Source: Anaerolineales bacterium (GTDB lineage Bacteria; Chloroflexota; Anaerolineae; Anaerolineales; E44-bin32). From it: a stretch of 5,139 bases of DNA. This document shows positions 1-5,139 of the stretch, one piece after another. The stretch is taken from positions 1 to 5,139 of the forward strand of contig DAOUTT010000186.1 of assembly GCA_030668545.1 (NCBI GenBank), written 5' to 3'. The notes under the pieces are model-generated. The model was given only the letters and a program-made list of their open reading frames with translations. It did not search any database and was not told the origin of the DNA. Each line of letters opens with the position of its first letter. Position 1 is the first letter of the stretch. The position numbers were made by a program, and so were the translations under genes.

Positions 1-130
1 CCTAAATCCCCCAAAGGGGGGCGAACGGGGGGGAGAGAAAAATTACAGCAACTCTCAGCCCCAACGTATTAATAATGGCTTGGAGTTGAGCAGCGACAAT
101 CTGTTTGGTCACCCACACAATTTGGAGGAG
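1..130. other. Intergenic left edge: G/C-tract inverted repeats, no gene supported
   Basis: Beyond the operon terminator I find no convincing gene. The first 33 bases hold a CCCCC-AAA-GGGGG inverted repeat (8-20) and a second G-run (27-33). The stretch CCTAAATCCCCCAAAGGGGG resembles short palindromic intergenic repeats that are common in cyanobacteria and some other phyla, but only one copy is visible. A second possible stem pairs GAGAG (33-37) with CTCTC (52-56). Short frames open on both strands here lack a ribosome binding site and recognisable protein features. Confidence 0.3.
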
Positions 131-196
131 AATTTATTTATTAATAAAAGCGCCGGGGGGCTCTGATGAACACACCATCAGATCACACTCGGCGCT
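131..196 (-). terminator. Rho-independent terminator at the end of the transporter operon
   Basis: On the minus strand AGCGCCG (plus 190-196) pairs with CGGCGCT (plus 149-155). An inner 7-bp helix TCTGATG/CATCAGA (plus 162-168 and 176-182) closes a 7-base loop, with unpaired bases between the two helices. The stem runs directly into TTTTATTAATAAATAAATT (down to 131). It lies about 60 bases after the stop of the second permease. The plus strand has no T-run after the stem, so it should act only on minus-strand transcription. Confidence 0.82.
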
Positions 197-257
197 AGAA
201 GTTTCAGGTAGTGTCGCTTATATGCGTTGCAGACCTCACGCCCCGCAGATAGATCCT

Positions 258-1523
258 TTACTCCTTCACGTAAGGCTGCCCATCCGCCGCCGGCATTTGG
301 CCTCGTCCGACCACGCCCGCGAGGACGATCATCGTCACCACATAGGGCGCCATCCCTAAGAGTTGAGAGGGAATTTGTACTCCGAGGATCGCCACTTTGG
401 AGGCCAGCGAGTCGGAAAACCCAAATAACAAACCGGCGCCGAAGGAACCGAAGGGGGTCCAGTTGCCGAAGATCATCGCCGCCAGACCGATGAAACCACG
501 CCCGGCAGTCATAAACTCATCAAAACGTCCAACCGAACCTAATGTGAAGTAGGCACCTGCGAATCCCGCCATCATCCCACCCAGGATGACCGCCATATAG
601 CGCGTGCGGAAGACGTTGATCCCGAGCGTGTCCGCCGCCTTTGGGTGCTCACCTACCGAACGCATTCGCAGCCCCCAACGAGTGTGAAAAAGCCCAATAT
701 GGAGCACGACCATAAAAATGAACATGGCGTATACGAAAATGTTGTTGTCAAACAGGATGGGTCCAAAGATTGGAATCTCCGAAAGGAGCGGGATTTCTAT
801 GGGTTTGAAGATCCCTGGATCATTTAAGGACTGATTGATCTGCATGAATTTTGACGAGATGAAGGCGGTCATGCCTCCGGCGAAGATGTTGATTACAGTG
901 CCGGAGATAATCTGATCGGTCAGATACTTGATCGAGAGAATGGCATGAACAAGGCCGAGCAAAGCTCCCGTAAGAACGGCGGAGAACAAACCCACCCACA
1001 AACTCCCCGAGATACTTCCGACAAGCGCTCCGACCATCGCCGCCGCAAGCATCATACCCTCAATGGCGATGTTCACTACACCTGCTCGCTCACACAGAAC
1101 ACCAGAGAACGCTCCAAGCGTAATTGGCACAGCCATGCTAAGCGCCGTGTTGAGCAAACCCGTCAAGTTCATCGATTTGTCGGCTGCCGCCCAGACCAGA
1201 AAGCCGAAGATGAACAAGGCGGAAACGATCGCAAGCACCAGATTTGTGCGTCTCCCAAAACCACGGACCATTTGTACTCCACCTAGAAACGCACAGGCGA
1301 TTGCCAGAAGGTTGAGGGTCATCAGTGTCGGCATTTGCCAATCGGGAAGATTCGATTCAATACCTCCGGGAACGAGTTTGAAAGTGGTGATTAAACCCGC
1401 CTCGGTAGACCGACTGAAGATCAGCCAGATCGCCGCCGCGAGCCCCAGAAATACAAGTCCCGTCACCCGCTGTCGGGTTGGTGTCAAATACTCGCTCTCA
1501 CGCTGCGCAGCTAATGATGCCAT
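258..1523 (-). CDS. BMP-type ABC importer permease, second subunit (NupQ-like, BPD_transp_2 family), with N-terminal extension
   Basis: This inner-membrane permease of 421 residues is the partner of the upstream permease in the channel heterodimer. The family core starts near residue 120, with GLLNTALSMAVPITLGAFSGVLCERAG then VVNIAIEGMML (149-159). TDQIISGTVINI follows (202-213). The putative ATPase-coupling loop is TRWGLRMRSVGEHPKAADTLGIN (281-303). Glycine-rich membrane segments then run to a short polar tail (MPAADGQPYVKE). Ahead of the core lies an extension of about 118 residues with three hydrophobic segments (about 20-37, 65-86, 94-114). As I recall, classical NupQ-type proteins of about 310-320 residues lack it; longer forms occur in some phyla. 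The start is ATG 1521-1523 with GGAGG 9 bases upstream, 2 bases after the previous stop. The TAA stop (258-260) is about 60 bases before a clear terminator, so this is the last gene of the operon. Confidence 0.93.
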   Translation of the reverse strand: MASLAAQRESEYLTPTRQRVTGLVFLGLAAAIWLIFSRSTEAGLITTFKLVPGGIESNLPDWQMPTLMTLNLLAIACAFLGGVQMVRGFGRRTNLVLAIVSALFIFGFLVWAAADKSMNLTGLLNTALSMAVPITLGAFSGVLCERAGVVNIAIEGMMLAAAMVGALVGSISGSLWVGLFSAVLTGALLGLVHAILSIKYLTDQIISGTVINIFAGGMTAFISSKFMQINQSLNDPGIFKPIEIPLLSEIPIFGPILFDNNIFVYAMFIFMVVLHIGLFHTRWGLRMRSVGEHPKAADTLGINVFRTRYMAVILGGMMAGFAGAYFTLGSVGRFDEFMTAGRGFIGLAAMIFGNWTPFGSFGAGLLFGFSDSLASKVAILGVQIPSQLLGMAPYVVTMIVLAGVVGRGQMPAADGQPYVKE

Positions 1524-1525
1524 TC

Positions 1526-2806
1526 TCAGTCGCCTCCCCAGCCGCGAATAGTTACGCCTTCTTCTTCAGCTTCCGGCTCTCGCAAACGGTAGATTGTACG
1601 GATGATCGCCGGCGCGGCGATAAAGACAAGTATCAGCGCCTGCAACACGGTGATAATGTCGATCGGGACTTGAGCGACAACCATCATTCTCGTAGCACCG
1701 TTACGCAGCGTTCCAAATAATAATGCCGCAAGGACTACACCCAGAGGGTGGCTTTTTCCGAGCAGTGCAAGAGCGATGCTGTCGAAACCGTAGCCCGAGG
1801 AGAACGCCATCGCTAAGTTGTGGTTGAGACCCAGGACCTCGTTCGTGCCGGCCAATCCTGCCAATGCTCCAGAAAGGGACATGGCGAGAACTGTGGTTCC
1901 CAGAATGCTCATCCCCGCATAGCGGGCAGCGTTCGGATTGGCACCCACCGAGCGTAGATCAAAACCCCATTTTGTCCGAAAAAGGAGCCAGTACACCAGC
2001 CATGCCGCAACGAGCGCTAAGAAGAAACCTAAATGAAACCTGATCGGTGATTCGAAGAAACGAGGGAGCATGGCACTTTCCTGAATCGTCGGACTGACGG
2101 GGTTGAACGAATCAGGGCGCCTCATCGGACCGCTCAACAGCCAGTCACTTATGCGAAAAGCGATGAAATTCAGCATGATCGTATTAATCACTTCGTGTCC
2201 GCCGGTCTTCACCTTAAGCCAGCCGGGGATAAAGCCCCAGATAGCTCCCCCTAATGCTCCCGCGAGTATTGCCAGAGGGATGTGGATAATCGCCGGCAAT
2301 CCTGTGATCGAATACCCCACAAAGGCCGCAAATATCGCGCCAATAAAGAGCTGTCCCTCCACTCCAATGTTGAACAAACCTGCGCGGAAGCCAAGTGCGA
2401 CCGCCAAGCTTCCAAAGATATATGGAGTGCTAGCGACGAGACTCTCGAGGAAGGGATTGAACGCCCGCCGGATTTCAAGACTATCCCCGCTCTGGAGAGC
2501 AGCTATTATCCGAGCGGGATCTCCAATCGATCCTGTAAAGAGCGCGGTGTAGGCTATCCTGACCTCCTCCCACGCGGCCCCAAAAGCCGCAAGCGGTGAT
2601 TGCGCCCAGGCAGTGTAGACGCCTTCGGAGGTCACTGCGATGATTATCGCCCCCAACACCAGACCACTGAAGATAGCTAGCACGGGTATCGCCAGGGTTT
2701 GCCCAAGTTTACGCCGTGATGACGAGCCCCCAGAGGATTTGCCGTTGATCTCCTCTAACAGGATCTCGCTCGCGCCTTTTTTCTTGGGTTCTTGTTTCTC
2801 GCTCAA
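1526..2806 (-). CDS. BMP-type ABC importer permease, first subunit (NupP-like, BPD_transp_2 family)
   Basis: This inner-membrane permease of 426 residues forms half of the translocation channel. Residues 1-34 are charged and cytoplasmic (EPKKKG, SSRRK). A first membrane helix spans about 37-58. A mostly soluble stretch (about 60-118) follows, rich in aromatic and charged residues and probably external. The BPD_transp_2 core then begins, with the family motif AGLFNIGVEGQ (142-152) and KTGGHEVINTIMLN (200-213). The segment TKWGFDLRSVGANPNAARYAGMS (278-300) probably forms the cytoplasmic loop that couples to the ATPase. More helices follow, up to an acidic tail (EPEAEEEG). Its partner has an equivalent loop (TRWGLRMRSVGEHPKAADTLG). 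It uses a TTG start with a good ribosome binding site, 36 bases after the ATPase stop. A small GNRA-type stem-loop (plus 2829-2840) sits in that gap. Its stop is 2 bases before the next gene, implying coupled translation. Family assignment is firm; substrate is inferred from the locus. Confidence 0.93.
   Translation of the reverse strand: MSEKQEPKKKGASEILLEEINGKSSGGSSSRRKLGQTLAIPVLAIFSGLVLGAIIIAVTSEGVYTAWAQSPLAAFGAAWEEVRIAYTALFTGSIGDPARIIAALQSGDSLEIRRAFNPFLESLVASTPYIFGSLAVALGFRAGLFNIGVEGQLFIGAIFAAFVGYSITGLPAIIHIPLAILAGALGGAIWGFIPGWLKVKTGGHEVINTIMLNFIAFRISDWLLSGPMRRPDSFNPVSPTIQESAMLPRFFESPIRFHLGFFLALVAAWLVYWLLFRTKWGFDLRSVGANPNAARYAGMSILGTTVLAMSLSGALAGLAGTNEVLGLNHNLAMAFSSGYGFDSIALALLGKSHPLGVVLAALLFGTLRNGATRMMVVAQVPIDIITVLQALILVFIAAPAIIRTIYRLREPEAEEEGVTIRGWGGD
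1533..1537 (-). promoter_or_regulatory. Ribosome binding site of the second permease, inside the end of the first
   Basis: On the minus strand GGAGG, within GGGGAGGCGA, lies in the last codons of the first permease gene, 9 bases before the ATG at 1521-1523. The upstream TGA and this ATG are 2 bases apart, a layout that favours translational coupling and matched amounts of the two channel subunits. Confidence 0.65.
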
Positions 2807-2812
2807 GTGTGG

Positions 2813-2817
2813 ACCTC
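2813..2817 (-). promoter_or_regulatory. Ribosome binding site supporting a TTG start for the first permease
   Basis: On the minus strand GAGGT is followed by 6 bases and then TTG (2804-2806). No ATG or GTG lies in frame between the upstream ATPase stop and this TTG, and the predicted protein begins with a plausible basic cytoplasmic segment. The TTG is therefore the best start. Confidence 0.6.
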
Positions 2818-2842
2818 GCTGCGTACTAGGTTTCTCAACCGA

Positions 2843-4378
2843 TTATTTCTTGGGAGCTGCTTCTTGATCCTGTTCAATACCCGCCATGAGCAATCCGATT
2901 TGCTCCTTGGTGGCCTTGCCTCCGGGCATTGTATCCACAATTTTCCCCCTATACATGACCGCTATACGGTCGGAAAGGGCCATGATCTCATCCAGTTCGG
3001 GTGAGACGAGCAAAACCGCCACCCCTTCATCGCGCTTCTCAAGTATCCGCCCATGGATAAATTCGATCGAGCCTACATCCAACCCTCGTGTGGGCTGGGA
3101 GGCGATTAATAGTTTAATCGGGCGCGAGAACTCACGGGCCACAATTAATTTCTGCTGGTTCCCTCCAGAGAGAGAGCCAGCGGGCGTTTGTGGACTGGGC
3201 GTGCGGATGTCGAATTCATTAATTCGCTCCACCGCCGATTCAACAATCGCCTCTTGCTGCATGATGACACCTTGCGTGAATGGCGGCAGGTAATAAGTGT
3301 TCAGCACGAGGTTATCGGCCACAGGGAAAGGAAGGATCAAACCATCTCGCTGGCGATCCTCGGGTACATGGGCGGCGCCTAATTCAGTGATTTCACGCGG
3401 AGTGGCTTGTGTTATCTCATCTTCCAAGAAATGAATCGTGCCCTCCTGCGGTGGGCGCAACCCAGTGATGGATTCCACGAGCTCGGTTTGCCCATTACCT
3501 TGAACACCGGCGATACCAAGAATCTCGCCTGCATGGACCTCGATGCTGATCCCGTCCACCGCAACCTGCTTGCGGTCATTAAGTACGACCAAATCGTTGA
3601 CATTCAATACCGCATCGCCGACCTTTGGTGGATTTTTTTCAACTCCGAGTTTAACCTCACGCCCCACCATCATCTCCGCCAACTTGCTTTTGCTCGCCTT
3701 CTTCGGAGTCGTCGTACCCACCATTTTCCACCGGCGCAGAACGGAAATGCGATCGGCAACATCTAGCACCTCGCGTAATTTATGGGTTATAAAAATGATC
3801 GATTTACCCTGTTCAGTCAGCGAATGCATAATCTTGAAAAGCTCGTCTGCCTCCTGCGGCGTCAACACAGCCGTAGGTTCATCAAAAATCAAGATGTCTG
3901 CGTTGCGATAGAGGAGCTTAATAATCTCAACCCGCTGCTGGACACCTACTGCAATATCCTGCACATAGACATCAGGATCAACTTCAAGATGGAACTGTTG
4001 CGAGATTTTGGTTATGCGCTGAGAAGCAGTAGCCCGATCTAAAAAATTCCCTGTATGCAAGGATTCCTCGCCCAACATCACATTTTCTGTAACCGTGAAT
4101 ACAGGGATGAGCATGAAATGCTGATGGACCATTCCGATGCCTTCGGCGATGGCATCTCCCGGATCGTGAATCTCAACCTTCTTGCCACGAACAATCACCT
4201 CACCCTCATCCGGTTGATACAACCCATAAAGTATGTTCATCAACGTCGTCTTGCCAGCGCCATTCTCTCCCAGCAAGGCGTGAATTTCACCCTCATTCAA
4301 GGTTAAATCGATTTGATCGTTTGCGAGGACACCAGGGAATCTTTTCGTAATGCCGCGAAGTTCGAGGACAGGCTCCAT
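2843..4378 (-). CDS. BMP-type nucleoside/simple-sugar ABC importer, ATP-binding protein (two fused ABC domains)
   Basis: This 511-residue cytoplasmic ATPase powers the importer, with two ABC domains in one chain as in NupO, RbsA and MglA. NBD1: Walker A GENGAGKTT (37-45), Q-loop glutamine 86, signature region DIAVGVQQR (141-149, with IAVGV in place of LSGGQ), Walker B ILIFDEP (162-168), switch histidine 199. NBD2: Walker A-like GVQGNGQT (291-298) with Gln297 in place of the catalytic Lys, intact signature LSGGNQQ (403-409), Walker B region LLIASQPT with Gln428 in place of the catalytic Glu, Ser459 where the switch His would be. NBD1 Walker motifs plus the NBD2 signature therefore make one complete ATP site; the other is degenerate. 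The length is normal for the family. The start is ATG 4376-4378, chosen over an in-frame GTG at 4382-4384 from the ribosome binding site. The TAA stop is 36 bases before the first permease. Substrate cannot be read from this subunit; nucleoside uptake is inferred from the BMP-type partner. Confidence 0.95.
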   Translation of the reverse strand: MEPVLELRGITKRFPGVLANDQIDLTLNEGEIHALLGENGAGKTTLMNILYGLYQPDEGEVIVRGKKVEIHDPGDAIAEGIGMVHQHFMLIPVFTVTENVMLGEESLHTGNFLDRATASQRITKISQQFHLEVDPDVYVQDIAVGVQQRVEIIKLLYRNADILIFDEPTAVLTPQEADELFKIMHSLTEQGKSIIFITHKLREVLDVADRISVLRRWKMVGTTTPKKASKSKLAEMMVGREVKLGVEKNPPKVGDAVLNVNDLVVLNDRKQVAVDGISIEVHAGEILGIAGVQGNGQTELVESITGLRPPQEGTIHFLEDEITQATPREITELGAAHVPEDRQRDGLILPFPVADNLVLNTYYLPPFTQGVIMQQEAIVESAVERINEFDIRTPSPQTPAGSLSGGNQQKLIVAREFSRPIKLLIASQPTRGLDVGSIEFIHGRILEKRDEGVAVLLVSPELDEIMALSDRIAVMYRGKIVDTMPGGKATKEQIGLLMAGIEQDQEAAPKK

Positions 4379-4385
4379 GATCACT

Positions 4386-4390
4386 TCACC
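4386..4390 (-). promoter_or_regulatory. Ribosome binding site that decides the ATPase start
   Basis: On the minus strand GGTGA, complementary to the 3' end of 16S rRNA, is followed by 7 bases and then ATG (4376-4378). The in-frame GTG two codons earlier (4382-4384) lies only one base from this site and has no other good one. The ATG is therefore preferred. Confidence 0.5.
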
Positions 4391-4425
4391 ATAACGCTAT
4401 AATTAGGAGGGGCAATCGAGGTGTG

Positions 4426-4453
4426 ATTCTACCATTCTTACCCAGATGCACAA
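4426..4453 (-). promoter_or_regulatory. Candidate sigma-70-type promoter for the ATPase-permease genes
   Basis: On the minus strand TAGAAT (plus 4426-4431) matches the -10 consensus at five of six positions. TTGTGC (plus 4448-4453) lies 16 bases upstream and matches the -35 consensus TTGACA only at its first three bases. The pair is about 50 bases upstream of the ATPase start. The weak -35 makes this tentative. Confidence 0.25.
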
Positions 4454-4455
4454 AC

Positions 4456-4552
4456 CGGTAGTCTCCCCTCTTCCGCTCGCAGGTACTGTGTAAACTTCTA
4501 CGTCTGTCGTCCCAATCTCGGAGTACCCGAGATTCGAGACCTTCGACTACCG
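4456..4552 (-). other. Possible structured leader RNA ahead of the ATPase-permease genes
   Basis: The exact inverted repeat CGGTAGTC / GACTACCG (4456-4463 and 4545-4552) could form a closing helix around about 81 bases that include the bulged hairpin at 4509-4540. That layout, a basal helix around an internal stem upstream of a transporter gene, resembles a cis-regulatory RNA. I recognise no known riboswitch consensus, and an 8-bp repeat can arise by chance in a spacer of this size. The element would be transcribed only by read-through of the terminator at 4557-4589 or from an undetected promoter next to it. Confidence 0.22.
4509..4540 (-). other. Strong RNA hairpin in the spacer before the ATPase gene
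   Basis: On the minus strand, arms at 4527-4534 and 4514-4521 form a perfect 8-bp stem (AATCTCGG with CCGAGATT) around a 5-base loop. After one bulged base (4535) the stem extends by five more pairs (4536-4540 with 4509-4513, one of them G-U). No T-run follows on either strand, so it does not look like a terminator. It sits inside an 8-bp inverted repeat (4456-4463 with 4545-4552). Its function is unknown: it may be part of a structured leader, a processing site, or a stabiliser of the 3' end of the binding-protein transcript. Confidence 0.5.
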
Positions 4553-4556
4553 TATG

Positions 4557-4589
4557 AAAATTACTGGGGCAGACATAGGTCTGCCCCAG
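4557..4589 (-). terminator. Rho-independent terminator or attenuator after the binding-protein gene
   Basis: On the minus strand a perfect 11-bp GC-rich stem (plus-strand arms 4564-4574 and 4579-4589) closes a 4-base loop. It is followed at once by TAATTTTC. It lies 45 bases past the binding-protein stop. The T-tract is short and interrupted, so partial termination with read-through into the ATPase-permease genes is more likely than a complete stop. A small 5-bp hairpin (arms 4590-4594 and 4601-4605) abuts it on the upstream side of the transcript. Confidence 0.75.
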
Positions 4590-4633
4590 CGATTCATAGT
4601 AATCGTTGCTTCTCGGGCGAATTACTCCACCGA

Positions 4634-5139
4634 CTAGGGGGAGGTCGCGATTTCGCCCGCGATGATCTGTGCCGCCAGGCCGTCGATCTCCGCCTGGAGG
4701 TCTGCCGAGACCATGCCTGCCAGCTCGTGGTAGTCGGCGAGCCCAACGCCACCATTCTCAAGTGTGCCCATGATCAGGCCTGCTTCGAAGGTGCCGTCGA
4801 CGACCGACTTGATGGCGTTGTAGGTCGTCACATCCATGAACTTCATGACCGAGGTCAGCGTGATGTCGGCGTACGCCTCATTCACTACCGCCCAGTCGTT
4901 GTCGACACCGACGATGTAAGCATCACCGCGCTCCTGCACAGCGGCAGCCGTGCCCAAGCCAACCGGTCCGGCGACGGGCATGATGATATCCACGCCCTCA
5001 TCCATGAGCTGCTCGCCCATGAGGCGTCCATCTTCGAGGCTCTCGAAGTTATTGGTGAAGAGACCCGTCTGCGTCTCAATATCCCAACCCAGAACTTCTA
5101 CACTCGTCCCATGGACTGAATTGTAATGAGCAGCGCCCA
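4634..5139 (-). CDS. BMP-family ABC transporter substrate-binding protein, C-terminal part (5' end outside window)
   Basis: This is the C-terminal part (about 167 residues) of an exported, probably lipid-anchored, binding protein of the BmpA/Med/PnrA family, which captures nucleosides or similar solutes and delivers them to an ABC permease. The frame stays open to the right window edge and ends at TAG (4634-4636), so the signal peptide and N-lobe are missing. Family features visible: a GTSVEVLGWD-like strand near the edge, then TNNFESLEDGRLMGEQLMDEG, then DIIMPVAGPVGLGTAAAVQE, then the VGVDNDW segment near the ligand cleft, then TSVMKFMDVTTYNAIKSVVDG and the C-terminal GTLENGGVGLADYH. An internal ATG at 5018-5020 is not the start, because conserved family sequence continues upstream of it. 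Codon use is strongly biased to G/C at third positions, more than in the ATPase gene. A terminator-like hairpin follows 45 bases after the stop. The ATPase and permease genes downstream confirm the role. The substrate is not settled by sequence: nucleosides are the default, but relatives bind riboflavin or other ligands. Confidence 0.93.
   Translation of the reverse strand, partial: GAAHYNSVHGTSVEVLGWDIETQTGLFTNNFESLEDGRLMGEQLMDEGVDIIMPVAGPVGLGTAAAVQERGDAYIVGVDNDWAVVNEAYADITLTSVMKFMDVTTYNAIKSVVDGTFEAGLIMGTLENGGVGLADYHELAGMVSADLQAEIDGLAAQIIAGEIATSP

Noticed and set aside
2..166. Open frames through the left edge on the plus strand (to TGA at 164-166) and a short GTG-started frame on the minus strand
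   Set aside because: The plus frame ends inside the operon terminator stem and reads through G-tracts. The minus frame of about 38 codons has no ribosome binding site. Neither gives a recognisable protein.
645..827. Plus-strand 60-codon frame with a plausible-looking charged protein
   Set aside because: It lies opposite the conserved coupling loop and adjacent membrane segments of the second permease, and I see no ribosome binding site of its own.
1063..1551. Plus-strand open frame of 162 codons
   Set aside because: It lies opposite the second permease and runs into the end of the first. Its residues are a composition artefact of the antisense strand, with no family motifs, while the minus strand encodes clear permease motifs here.
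2103..2552. Plus-strand open frame of 149 codons
   Set aside because: It is fully antisense to the first permease, which carries conserved family motifs in the same stretch. The frame is proline/serine-rich low-information sequence with no recognisable fold.
4403..4412. AGGAGG on the plus strand as a ribosome binding site
   Set aside because: It is on the strand opposite the genes, and no credible plus-strand gene starts within reach. The frames beyond it lie in spacer or antisense to the binding protein.
4456..4552. tRNA-like gene, suggested by the end helix and a TCTCGAATCTC stretch resembling a T-loop
   Set aside because: The T-loop-like bases lie near the 5' rather than the 3' end on the minus strand. 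I find no D-arm or anticodon arm and no correctly placed acceptor stem.
4885..5119. Alternative frames on both strands over the binding-protein gene
   Set aside because: The frame ending at 4634 shows continuous BMP-family motifs up to the window edge. The alternatives are arginine/serine-rich or antisense shadows of a high-GC3 gene.

Overview
The window holds one operon-like cluster on the minus strand, encoding a BMP-family ABC importer (the NupNOPQ / BmpA / PnrA type). These importers take up nucleosides or related small molecules. Read in the direction of transcription (right to left), the order is: the C-terminal part of a substrate-binding protein, cut by the right edge (4634-5139); an intergenic stretch of 255 bases; a two-domain ABC ATPase (2843-4378); a first permease (1526-2806); and a second permease (258-1523). 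A rho-independent terminator follows at 131-196, and a short, probably non-coding stretch runs to the left edge. I see no complete gene on the plus strand. The plus-strand open frames lie opposite the transporter genes and look like shadows.

The parts fit together as one machine. The exported binding protein captures the substrate and passes it to the permease heterodimer. The single ATPase polypeptide supplies both nucleotide-binding domains. Only one of its two composite ATP sites looks catalytically intact, as is usual in this family. The ATPase and both permeases are tightly packed (a 36-base gap, then a 2-base gap) and are very probably cotranscribed. The binding-protein gene is separated from them by a perfect 11-bp hairpin with a short T-rich tail, probably a partial terminator that keeps the binding protein more abundant than the membrane parts. 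Its codon use, clearly richer in G/C at third positions than the ATPase gene, points the same way.

The 4379-4563 interval also contains a second strong hairpin (4509-4540) and an 8-bp inverted repeat that encloses it (4456-4463 with 4545-4552). This could be a structured RNA element in the leader of the ATPase-permease genes. It is the least explained signal in the window, though I match it to no known riboswitch class.

The organism is a bacterium of moderate GC content. The long permeases (426 and 421 residues, the second with extra N-terminal membrane segments) suggest a lineage such as Chloroflexota (Anaerolineae-like) or Actinobacteria-related. I favour Chloroflexota, with low confidence. 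Overall this is an ordinary transporter locus. I see no sign of a novel defence, mobile or biosynthetic system.
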